A stretch of 51,121 nt of DNA, from assembly GCA_904420185.1 (NCBI GenBank), contig CAJFUJ010000034.1, positions 1 through 51,121 of the forward strand, written 5' to 3'. Within the stretch, counting starts at the first letter, position 1; every line of letters begins with the position of its first letter. The notes beneath the pieces are model-generated. The model was given only the letters and a program-made list of their open reading frames with translations. It did no database searches and was not told the DNA's origin. Positions 19,089 through 26,473 of this stretch are shown here, piece after piece. A program made the position numbers and the translations under genes. This DNA comes from an uncultured Butyricicoccus sp. (GTDB taxonomy: Bacteria > Bacillota > Clostridia > Oscillospirales > Butyricicoccaceae).

Positions 19089-20421
19089 GCCAGGTTCGGC
19101 GCGGCAGGCGGCCGCGCAGGCACTGTTTGCCGTGCAGGAACAGGGGGCTTGGTCGGAAGAAGCGCTGCACCGCCAACTGGACGCCGCTGCGCTCCATGGG
19201 CGCGACGCCGCTTTGGCCGCCCGGCTGACCTACGGCACCCTGCAAAATTACGCGATGTGCGATTTCTACTTGGCGCATTACGTCAAAGGCGGGCTGCATA
19301 AGCTGGAACCCCGGGTGCATACCCTGCTGCGTATGGGCGTCTACCAGCTGACCATGCTCGCGCGCATCCCCGACCACGCGGCGGTGGGGGAGACGGTCGC
19401 ACTGGTGCGCCGGTACGCCAAGGGCGGCGCCCGCGCGGCCGGGCTGGCCAACGGCGTGCTGCGCGCCGTGGCCCGGGACCAGCAGGCGGACACCCTGCCC
19501 CGCCCCGACTGCCCGGATAAGGAGAGCTACTACGCGCTGCGGTACAGCCAGCCCGAGTGGTTCATCCGGCAGCTGAGCGCCCGGTTCGGCTGGAAACAGG
19601 CCGGACAGATCGCGGCCGCAAACAACGAGCCCGCCCCGCTGTCGGTGCGGGTCAACCGGCGCAAGCTGCCGCCCGAAGAAGCCGCCGAGCGGCTGCGGCA
19701 GGACGGCTTTGCCGTGCAGCCCCATCCGGCCATGCCCCATATCCTGTTGTGCACGGGCGGCGACATCGCCCGGCACCCGCTCTTTTTGTCCGGCGGCGTC
19801 ACCGTGCAGGACGCGGCCAGCGCCGCCTGCGTCGAGGTGCTGGACCCGGTACCGGGCAGCTTTGTGGTCGATTGCTGCGCCGCACCGGGCGGCAAGAGCT
19901 TTTACATAGCCGAACGGATGGACGACCAGGGCGCCGTGCTTTCCTGCGACATCTATCCGCACAAGCTGCAAACCATCGCCCAGGGCGCCGCCCGGCTGGG
20001 GCTCGGCAGCATCCGCACCCGCTTGGCCGACGGCCGCGCCGCCCAAGAGGACCTCACCGGCAAAGCCGATTTCGTGCTGTGCGATGCGCCCTGCTCGGGG
20101 TTCGGCATCCTGCGCAAAAAGCCAGAGATCCGCTTCAAAACCGACGCGCAGACCGCCGGTTTGCCCGGCACCCAGGCGGCCATCTTGCAAAATGCCGCCC
20201 AGTATGTGCGCCCGGGCGGCACGCTGGTCTATTCGACCTGCACGGTGCTCGAGCGCGAAAACGAAGGGGTGGTGCGCGCCTTCTTGCAGCATAGCCCGGC
20301 CTTTGCGCTCGAACCGTTCGGCCACCCGGTGTGCGGCCGGACCGAGGGCATGGTCACGCTGCTGCCGCATTTGCACCACACCGACGGATTCTTCATCGCC
20401 AAACTCAGGAGGAAACCATGA
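19081..20421 (+). CDS. rsmB: 16S rRNA (cytosine-967-C5)-methyltransferase
   Basis: 446 residues from the ATG at 19081 (MNKPGSARQAAAQALF), overlapping the peptidase stop; an in-frame ATG at 19060 would add seven Gly/Asp-rich residues and is less likely. N-terminal NusB-like helical domain (about 1-140), then a SAM-dependent methyltransferase: VDCCAAPGGKSF SAM-binding motif, and the two catalytic cysteines in CDAPCSGFG and YSTCTV. Methylates 16S rRNA. Confidence 0.95.
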   Translation: MNKPGSARQAAAQALFAVQEQGAWSEEALHRQLDAAALHGRDAALAARLTYGTLQNYAMCDFYLAHYVKGGLHKLEPRVHTLLRMGVYQLTMLARIPDHAAVGETVALVRRYAKGGARAAGLANGVLRAVARDQQADTLPRPDCPDKESYYALRYSQPEWFIRQLSARFGWKQAGQIAAANNEPAPLSVRVNRRKLPPEEAAERLRQDGFAVQPHPAMPHILLCTGGDIARHPLFLSGGVTVQDAASAACVEVLDPVPGSFVVDCCAAPGGKSFYIAERMDDQGAVLSCDIYPHKLQTIAQGAARLGLGSIRTRLADGRAAQEDLTGKADFVLCDAPCSGFGILRKKPEIRFKTDAQTAGLPGTQAAILQNAAQYVRPGGTLVYSTCTVLERENEGVVRAFLQHSPAFALEPFGHPVCGRTEGMVTLLPHLHHTDGFFIAKLRRKP

Positions 20422-21461
20422 GCAAACCCCAAATCAAAGCCTTAAGCGCAGACGAACTGCGCCAGGCGCTCGTCGAAATGGGCGAAAAACCCTTCCGCGC
20501 CGGGCCAATCTTGAAATGGCTGCACACGCCGGTGGTCTCGTTTGACGAGATGACCGATCAGTCCAAAGCGCTGCGCGCGCGGCTGGCGGAGCGGTTTGAA
20601 CTGACCGTGCCCGGATTGGTGCGGCGGCAGCAGTCCAAGGTGGATGGTACGGTCAAATACCTGTGGCAGATGCGCGAAGGCGACCTGGTGGAGAGCGTGC
20701 TGATGCGCTACGAACACGGCAACACGGTGTGCGTGTCCACCCAGGTGGGGTGCCGGATGGGGTGCAAGTTTTGCGCCTCTGGGCTGCTGGGATTGCGGCG
20801 CAATTTGTCGGCCGGCGAAATTTTGGACCAGGTTTTGTTCGCACAAAAGGATTGCGGACAGAAAATCCATAATATCGTGCTCATGGGCACCGGGGAGCCG
20901 CTGGATAACTACGAAAATGTGCTGAAATTCCTGCATCTGGTTTCCAGCCCGGGCGGAATCCACATCGGACAGAGGCATATCTCCTTGTCAACGAGCGGAT
21001 TAGCTGATAAAATAGAGAAGTTGGCAGCGGAAAATTTGCAGATCACGCTGTCGGTGTCGCTGCACGCACCCGACAACGACAGCCGCAACCGGATCATGCC
21101 GGTCAACCGCAGCTTTCCGATCGAACGGCTGATGCAGGCCTGCCGGTATTACTTCGATACCACCGGGCGGCGGATTTCGTATGAATACGCCATGGCGCAC
21201 GGGGTGAGCGACCGGCCCTGGCAGGCCGAACGCCTGGCCGCGCTGCTGCGCGGGCGGCCGGGCCATGTCAACCTGATCCCGCTCAACCGGGTCAAGGAAA
21301 GTCCGCTGCAACCCTCTAGCCGGGAGGCGGCCCGGCGGTTTCAGCAGATTCTGGAAAAGAACGGGGTCACGGTCACGGTGCGCCGCCGTTTGGGCCCAGA
21401 CATCGACGCAGCCTGCGGCCAGCTTCGCCGCAGGACATTAGAAGAAGGTGATAGGAAATGA
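20418..21461 (+). CDS. rlmN: Dual-specificity rRNA/tRNA (adenine-C2) methyltransferase RlmN
   Basis: 347 residues from ATG 20418 (MSKPQIKALSADELRQAL), overlapping the rsmB stop, with AGGAGGAAACC upstream. Radical SAM motif GCRMGCKFCASG (C-x3-C-x2-C), the GMGEP-like MGTGEPLDNY, and the C-terminal catalytic cysteine in DAACGQLR. Methylates A2503 of 23S rRNA and A37 of some tRNAs. Around 20985-21030 the codon use shifts to AT-rich choices (TTA, ATA, AAA), creating a consensus-like promoter inside the gene. The stop overlaps the phosphatase start. Confidence 0.96.
   Translation: MSKPQIKALSADELRQALVEMGEKPFRAGPILKWLHTPVVSFDEMTDQSKALRARLAERFELTVPGLVRRQQSKVDGTVKYLWQMREGDLVESVLMRYEHGNTVCVSTQVGCRMGCKFCASGLLGLRRNLSAGEILDQVLFAQKDCGQKIHNIVLMGTGEPLDNYENVLKFLHLVSSPGGIHIGQRHISLSTSGLADKIEKLAAENLQITLSVSLHAPDNDSRNRIMPVNRSFPIERLMQACRYYFDTTGRRISYEYAMAHGVSDRPWQAERLAALLRGRPGHVNLIPLNRVKESPLQPSSREAARRFQQILEKNGVTVTVRRRLGPDIDAACGQLRRRTLEEGDRK
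20985..21013 (+). promoter_or_regulatory. Candidate promoter inside rlmN
   Basis: TTGTCA (20985-20990), 17-base spacer, extended -10 TGaTAAAAT (hexamer 21008-21013). It lies about 445 bases before the PP2C phosphatase start and would give the prpC-pknB-rsgA-thiN part its own transcription. Confidence 0.5.
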
Positions 21462-22207
21462 TGGCTTATGGTAGCACGCACACGGGTATGGTCCGCGCGA
21501 ACAACCAGGACAGTTTCGCCGTGGAGGTGCTAGAGGGCATGGACACCGCTTTGCTCGCGGTGTGCGACGGCATGGGCGGCGCCAACGCAGGCAACGTGGC
21601 CAGCCGGTTTGCGCTCGACCGCTTTTTGCTGGAGATCAAGCAGGGCATTTGCCCCAACATGGGGCAGACCGAAAAAGAGGACCTGATGCGCGTGGCCGCC
21701 CAGGCGGCCAACGGGGAGGTGTTCGAGCTATCGGTCGGGCAGCCCGAATACCGCGGCATGGGGACGACGCTTGTGGGGGCGCTCATCCAAGGGGACACGG
21801 CCGAGCTGCTCAATGTGGGCGACAGCCGGGCCTACCGCATCCGCGGCGAGCAGATCGAACAGCTGACAGAGGACCACTCCTATGTGCAGGAGATGGTGCG
21901 CAAAGGCAAACTCACGCCCGAGCAGTCGCGCAATCACCCGCATAAGAACCTCATCACCCGGGCCATTGGGGTGGAGGAGTTTGTGGACAGCGATTTGTAT
22001 CAATACACCCTTGCCCCCGAGGACGTGCTGCTGTTGTGCTCGGACGGCCTGTACGGAATGGTGGATGAGCGCACGGTGGTCCAGATCGTGCGGCAGGCGG
22101 CCACGCTCGAGGAGGCGGCGGACGCGCTGATCAACCGGGCCTGTCAGGCGGGCGGTGTGGATAATATTACCGTGGTATTATATCGCCGCGGCGTTTCAGC
22201 CGAATAA
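21458..22207 (+). CDS. prpC: PP2C-type Ser/Thr phosphatase (Stp/PrpC)
   Basis: 249 residues. PP2C motifs with metal-binding aspartates: RANNQDSFAV, CDGMGGANAGN, LNVGDSRAYR, LLCSDGLYGMV and GGVDNITVV. Reverses phosphorylation by the downstream PASTA kinase; substrates in relatives include wall-synthesis and translation proteins. ATG overlaps the rlmN stop and pknB follows after 15 bases, so kinase and phosphatase are made together. Confidence 0.96.
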   Translation: MMAYGSTHTGMVRANNQDSFAVEVLEGMDTALLAVCDGMGGANAGNVASRFALDRFLLEIKQGICPNMGQTEKEDLMRVAAQAANGEVFELSVGQPEYRGMGTTLVGALIQGDTAELLNVGDSRAYRIRGEQIEQLTEDHSYVQEMVRKGKLTPEQSRNHPHKNLITRAIGVEEFVDSDLYQYTLAPEDVLLLCSDGLYGMVDERTVVQIVRQAATLEEAADALINRACQAGGVDNITVVLYRRGVSAE

Positions 22208-22222
22208 GGAGAGAGTAAACGT

Positions 22223-24304
22223 ATGGATAAGTACATTGGAACCGTGCTTGGTGGGCGCTATGAGATTCTGGAGGTACTTGGCGTTGGCGGCATGGCGATC
22301 GTATACAAAGCCTATTGCCGGGTGCTCAACCGTTATGTCGCCATTAAAATGCTCAAAGAGGAATTCGTCCAGGACAACGAGTTCCGCCGCCGGTTTTACA
22401 ACGAATCGCAGGCAGTCGCCAAACTGTCGCACAACAATATTGTGGCCATTTACGACGTTGTCCACTCGGATGGGCTGGACTACATCGTCATGGAGCTGAT
22501 CGACGGCATCACACTCAAGGAATTTTTGCAGAAAAAAGGCCACCTGTCCTGGCAGGAGACCGTGTTTTTCGCCGAGCAGATTGCCCGTGCGCTCGAACAC
22601 GCGCATAGCCGCGGCATTATCCATCAGGACATCAAGCCCCACAATATCATGCTGCTGCGCGACGGCACCGCCAAGGTCACCGACTTCGGCATCGCCCGGC
22701 TGGAGAGCAACCAGGAAACCCGCGTGATGCAGGAGGCCATCGGCTCGGTGCACTACATCGCGCCCGAGCAGGCCAAAGGCTCGCCCATCGATGCACGGGT
22801 GGATATCTACTCGCTGGGCGTTGTGATGTACGAGATGCTCACCGGCAAACTGCCCTTTGAAGGCGACTCGGCAGTGGCCATCGTCATGCAGCATATCAAC
22901 TCGGTGCCGCTCATGCCCAGCGAAATCGTCCCCGGCATCCCCAAGGGTATGGACGAGATCGTCATGCACGCCATGAGCCCCAACGCCTCCAAACGTTACC
23001 CCACCGCCCAGGCCCTCTACAACGACCTGGAGCGCATCAAGCAAAACCCCAACGCCGTGTTCACTTACACCCAGCACGACACCCGCGGCAGCGGCCCCAT
23101 GCTCGACGAGACCCGTGCCATCTCCTACCAGCACGGCGCCAAGGCCGAGCAGCCCGCCCCCCGCCGGGACGAACGCCGCGCAAGCGACCGGCAGGACGCC
23201 GACGGCGACTACGCGCCCCGCCGCCCACGCAAGAAAAAACAGCGCTCACCGGTGGCGCTGGCGGCCGCGGTGGTGGCCGTGATCGCGGTGGTCGCCATTG
23301 TGGCCGGGGTGCTGCTGCTGTCGGGCGGCGGCAGCGAGCGGGTGGAGGTGCCGAGCTTCATCGGCCAGAACATCGACGACGTGCTGGCCGCCCAGGAAAC
23401 CGATTACGCAGACTTCACCCTGGTCGAAAAGGCCGAGCGGGTGTATGACCCCGACTATAACGAGGGCGACATCATCGACCAGGACCCGGAAAGCGGCCGG
23501 ATGGTGGCCGTGGGTACCCGCATTGAACTGACCGTCTGCGGCCCCGAGGAGGAGCAGGACCAGGGCTATACGCTCATCGACTTCTCGGATATGGAGCTCG
23601 ATCAGGTGGTCCGCCTGCTGACCCAGAACGGCCTGGAAAACGCCTACTCGACCGTCGAGGAAGCCAGCGATACCATTGACGAGGGCCGGGTCATCCGCTC
23701 CGAGCCGGGCGCCGGCACCACCGTGACCGCCGACGACACCATCACCCTGTACGTCAGCACCGGACCCGAGCAGACCACGGTCGGCGTGCCCGACGTGCGC
23801 GGCATGACGCTCGAGCGGGCGCGCAGTATGCTGGAGTCCTACGGCCTGAGCGTGGGCCAGGTGCGCAACGAGGAAAATGACCAGACTGCCGGACAGGTGT
23901 TCCGCCAGTCGGTCAGCCCGGACACCCAGGTCGAAGCAGGCACATCGGTGGACTTGTACGTCAGCACCGGCCCCAGCCAGCAGGAACCCACCCCTGGCAC
24001 CAGCAGCGAGACCGGCGGCGAAACCGGCAATGAGACCGGCGGCGAGACTGGCGGCGAGACCGATCCGTCCGGCGATTCGGGCGCATCGGGCAGCAGCACC
24101 GGCACCGCGCTGGTGCCGGTCAACCTGCCGGACAGCTCGTCCTGCCATGTGCGCATCTACCTGGGTACCCAGTTGCTCTATGAGCACACCTTCAGCCCGG
24201 CAGGCGGACAGCAGAACATCGAGGTCACCGGCCCTGCCGGCGACCAGATGCTGGATATCTATATCGGCAGCGAAAAAACCTCCAATATCTATACGTTTAA
24301 TTGA
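22223..24304 (+). CDS. pknB: PASTA-domain Ser/Thr protein kinase
   Basis: 693 residues. Kinase domain about 1-275: Gly loop GVGGMAIVYKA, VAIK lysine about K42, catalytic loop HQDIKPHN with D136, DFG at about 154, and SVHYIAPEQA. A basic, disordered juxtamembrane stretch leads to one membrane segment (about 343-366). Outside are three PASTA repeats (about 373-590) that bind muropeptides or lipid II, an ETGG-type Gly/Glu/Thr repeat linker and a beta-rich C-terminal domain of about 60 residues. The usual HRD arginine is Gln, so this is a non-RD kinase. Signals wall state, opposed by the PP2C phosphatase. Confidence 0.96.
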   Translation: MDKYIGTVLGGRYEILEVLGVGGMAIVYKAYCRVLNRYVAIKMLKEEFVQDNEFRRRFYNESQAVAKLSHNNIVAIYDVVHSDGLDYIVMELIDGITLKEFLQKKGHLSWQETVFFAEQIARALEHAHSRGIIHQDIKPHNIMLLRDGTAKVTDFGIARLESNQETRVMQEAIGSVHYIAPEQAKGSPIDARVDIYSLGVVMYEMLTGKLPFEGDSAVAIVMQHINSVPLMPSEIVPGIPKGMDEIVMHAMSPNASKRYPTAQALYNDLERIKQNPNAVFTYTQHDTRGSGPMLDETRAISYQHGAKAEQPAPRRDERRASDRQDADGDYAPRRPRKKKQRSPVALAAAVVAVIAVVAIVAGVLLLSGGGSERVEVPSFIGQNIDDVLAAQETDYADFTLVEKAERVYDPDYNEGDIIDQDPESGRMVAVGTRIELTVCGPEEEQDQGYTLIDFSDMELDQVVRLLTQNGLENAYSTVEEASDTIDEGRVIRSEPGAGTTVTADDTITLYVSTGPEQTTVGVPDVRGMTLERARSMLESYGLSVGQVRNEENDQTAGQVFRQSVSPDTQVEAGTSVDLYVSTGPSQQEPTPGTSSETGGETGNETGGETGGETDPSGDSGASGSSTGTALVPVNLPDSSSCHVRIYLGTQLLYEHTFSPAGGQQNIEVTGPAGDQMLDIYIGSEKTSNIYTFN

Positions 24305-24396
24305 TCCCAAGATCCGGCCCCGGTACGATGCGACCCCCACGCGCACCGCCGGGGCTGGTCTATATGGAAAACCCAAAAGAAAAGGAGCATCATTTT

Positions 24397-25326
24397 TTGC
24401 AAAATCGCGGAACATTGGAGCACAAAGGAACCATTTTGAATGGCGTCATCTTGAAGGGCGTGGGCGGATTTTACTACGTGGACACCGGCGAAGGGGTGGT
24501 CGAATGCAAGGCGCGCGGCAAATTCCGCAAGACGGTCGGCAAGCCGCTGGCCGGCGACCGGGTGGCCATCCAAATGCAGGACGACGGCACCGGCTTTGTG
24601 GTGGAAATTGAACCCCGGCGCAATGCGCTCATCCGCCCGGCGCTGGCCAATATCGATTTGCTGGTGGCGGTGGCGTCGGCCGCCCCGCCGGTGACCGACC
24701 GGTTCCTCATCGACAAGGTGATCGCCATCGCCGAAAACAAGGGCATCGAGCCCCTTGTCGTCATCAATAAGGCCGACCTCGACCCCGGGGACGATCTGCT
24801 TGCCACCTACCGGCTGGCCGGCATCGACGCGCTGGCCGTCAGCGCCCAAACCGGCGCCGGCCTGGACCGGCTGACCGAACACCTCGCAGGCAAGGTTTCG
24901 GCCTTTGCCGGCAACTCCGGGGTGGGCAAGTCCAGCCTGCTCAACCGGCTGCTGCCCGAAGCAGGCGCGGCGGTCGGAGAAATCTCGGCCCGCATCGGCC
25001 GCGGACGCCACACCACCCGCCATATTGAACTGACCCCGTTCGCGGGCGGCTATCTGGCCGACACGCCCGGGTTTTCATCGTTCGATACCGAGCAGATGGA
25101 CCTGGTGCTGGCCGAGGATTTGCAGTACGCGTTCCGCGAGTTCGCGCCCTATTTGGGCCAGTGCAAATTCACCGGCTGCGCCCACGTCAAGGAAAAGGGC
25201 TGTGCGGTGCTGGCCGCGGTCGAGCGGGGCGAAATCGCCCCCAGCCGCCACGAAAGCTATGTAAAACTCTATAACAGTGTAAAGGATCTTAAGAAATGGG
25301 AGCTTGGCAAGGACGCAGGGCGCTGA
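24397..25326 (+). CDS. rsgA: Small ribosomal subunit biogenesis GTPase RsgA
   Basis: 309 residues from a TTG at 24397, which has AAAAGGAG at ideal spacing; an in-frame ATG at 24364 and the frame opening at 24301 lie before it and would add unrelated residues. OB domain (about 1-65, GVILKGVGGFYYV), then a circularly permuted GTPase with order G4 (VINKAD), G1 (GNSGVGKSSLLN), G3 (DTPGFSSF), then a zinc finger (CKFTGCAHVKEKGC). Matures the 30S subunit. In many Firmicutes rpe follows; here thiN overlaps directly by 31 bases. Confidence 0.94.
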   Translation: MQNRGTLEHKGTILNGVILKGVGGFYYVDTGEGVVECKARGKFRKTVGKPLAGDRVAIQMQDDGTGFVVEIEPRRNALIRPALANIDLLVAVASAAPPVTDRFLIDKVIAIAENKGIEPLVVINKADLDPGDDLLATYRLAGIDALAVSAQTGAGLDRLTEHLAGKVSAFAGNSGVGKSSLLNRLLPEAGAAVGEISARIGRGRHTTRHIELTPFAGGYLADTPGFSSFDTEQMDLVLAEDLQYAFREFAPYLGQCKFTGCAHVKEKGCAVLAAVERGEIAPSRHESYVKLYNSVKDLKKWELGKDAGR

Positions 25327-26006
25327 TTTTGTCGGCCGCCCCCTGCGGCAATCTGGATTATTTGAAACCCTATCTGCAAAACGGCCCGCAGCCCATCGTG
25401 CTGTGTGCCGACGGCGGGGCGCGCTATGCGCGCGCACTCGGCCTGCGGCCCGATGTGGTGGTGGGCGATTTTGACTCGGGCGCGCCGGACGTGGACTGCG
25501 GCGAATGCATCCGGCTGTCGCCCCAGAAGGACGACACCGACACCCAGCACTGCGCCGCGCTGGCGCTATCGCGCGGCTGCCGCGACCTGACCCTGGCCTG
25601 CGCCACCGGCGGCCGGCTCGACCACCTGCTGGCCAATTTGCTGCTTTGCGAAACCGTGCACGAACAGGGCGGGCATTTAACCGTCCTGGACGAGCAGAAC
25701 ACCGTCCAGCTGCACCCGGGCGGCACGCTGCACTTCACCCGCGACCCCGCAAAGCGGTATGTCTCCCTCATCCCCCTCGACCGCACCCTCGGGGGCGTGA
25801 CCCTCCACGGCCTGCAATACCCCCTCGCAAACGCCACCCTCCGCCGCGACCAGGTGATCTCCATCTCCAACGAAGCCGCGGACGAACAGTTCACCATCCA
25901 CATCACCCACGGCCGCGCGCTGCTTGTCTTTTCTACGGACGCGCCTGCGGGGGCCGGCCCCCACACCCCCGGCGGGGCTCCGCCCCTGCACCCCGCCAGG
26001 GGCTAG
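25296..26006 (+). CDS. thiN: Thiamine pyrophosphokinase
   Basis: 236 residues. Catalytic-domain motifs ADGGARYA, GDFDS, and DDTDTQ with the ATGGRLDH segment match thiamine diphosphokinase; the C-terminal beta domain binds thiamine (QVISISNEAADEQFTI). Makes thiamine diphosphate from thiamine and ATP. ATG 25296 lies inside rsgA after AAAGGA. Normal homology should end near LLVFSTDAP; the last 20 or so residues (GAGPHTPGGAPPLHPARG) and the TAG stop are encoded by palindromic repeat copy B, the stop lying in its CTAG centre. The tail is probably harmless and unstructured. Confidence 0.92.
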   Translation: MGAWQGRRALILSAAPCGNLDYLKPYLQNGPQPIVLCADGGARYARALGLRPDVVVGDFDSGAPDVDCGECIRLSPQKDDTDTQHCAALALSRGCRDLTLACATGGRLDHLLANLLLCETVHEQGGHLTVLDEQNTVQLHPGGTLHFTRDPAKRYVSLIPLDRTLGGVTLHGLQYPLANATLRRDQVISISNEAADEQFTIHITHGRALLVFSTDAPAGAGPHTPGGAPPLHPARG

Positions 26007-26162
26007 CCCCTGGACCCGTCTTCCCGGAATTGGCATTCCGGGAGGGACAGGATAAAAAGGGGCCTGGGGGCTAGCCCCCAGCGCGGTCCAGCCGCGCAGG
26101 CTGGCCGCTGCCCGCAGGCAGCGGAACCCCCTTTCAAAATCCGCTCCGCGGATTTTGAACGA
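25946..26162 (+). repeat. Mosaic palindromic element, copy B (both modules)
   Basis: First module (25946-26072) is almost the same as copy A in the opposite orientation: GCGGGGGC-type, GGCGGGG/CCGCCCC and CCAGGGGCTAGCCCCTGG palindromes, CCCGGAATTGGCATTCCGGG, then AAAAAGGGGCCTGGGGGCTAGCCCCCAG. The second module (26073-26162) carries GGTCCAGCCGCGCAGGCTGG, CCGCTGCCCGCAGGCAGCGG and AAAATCCGCTCCGCGGATTTT stems and matches copy D at 48293-48400 on the other strand. It overlaps the 3' end of thiN. Confidence 0.82.
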
Positions 26163-26174
26163 TTCCCGCCACCC

Positions 26175-26203
26175 AAGAGGTTCGCCCTGCGAACCTCTTT
26201 TTT
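26175..26203 (+). terminator. Terminator of the rsgA-thiN run
   Basis: Perfect stem AGAGGTTCGC / GCGAACCTCT with a CCT loop, followed by TTTTTT. It closes the long 9084-26006 run and sits at the end of repeat copy B. Confidence 0.88.
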
Positions 26204-26247
26204 GATTTTCTGCATCCCCAAACAGGCTGGCTTGTAGAAACCATCCG

Positions 26248-26306
26248 CCGCACAGCCCAGCGCTTGCGCCGGCGCAAAGCCTGGCGCGCAAGGATGCGCT
26301 GTGCGG
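26248..26306 (+). other. Branched stem in the 26204-26413 gap
   Basis: Between the terminator and the next promoter, CCGCACAGC (26248-26256) pairs with GCTGTGCGG (26298-26306). Inside it CCAG..TTGCGCC pairs with GGCGCAA..CTGG around a TTGCGCCGGCGCAA palindrome. No open frame of note and no T run. Nothing else is visible in this gap apart from AT-rich sequence nearing the promoter. Confidence 0.45.
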
Positions 26307-26413
26307 GGCCGTTCAACCGGCAAGAATCGGCTTTTTCTCAGCAAGATACAGACAAACGCAAAGACCTGTGCAAAAGTTACTCAAGCGGATTTTGCAATTT
26401 TTACAGTTCGTGC

Positions 26414-26442
26414 TTGCAGAAACGCGCAAAAGATGGTAAAAT
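26414..26442 (+). promoter_or_regulatory. Promoter of the PLP aminotransferase
   Basis: TTGCAG (26414-26419), 17-base spacer, extended -10 TGgTAAAAT (26437-26442), the same -10 as at cdaA. About 30 bases before the GTG start. Confidence 0.68.
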
Positions 26443-26473
26443 AGACTTGTAAATCAAAGGGGGTCGTTTTTTC

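Noticed and set aside
22176-22181. TGgTATTAT near the end of the PP2C phosphatase gene, as a pknB promoter
   Set aside because: No -35 match at any sensible spacing, and the bases encode the conserved DNITVVLY motif.
24301-24396. Longer RsgA starting at 24301 or 24364
   Set aside because: The extra residues are Pro/Arg-rich or lysine-rich, unlike RsgA, and the ribosome binding site AAAAGGAG lies after both starts and directly before the TTG at 24397.
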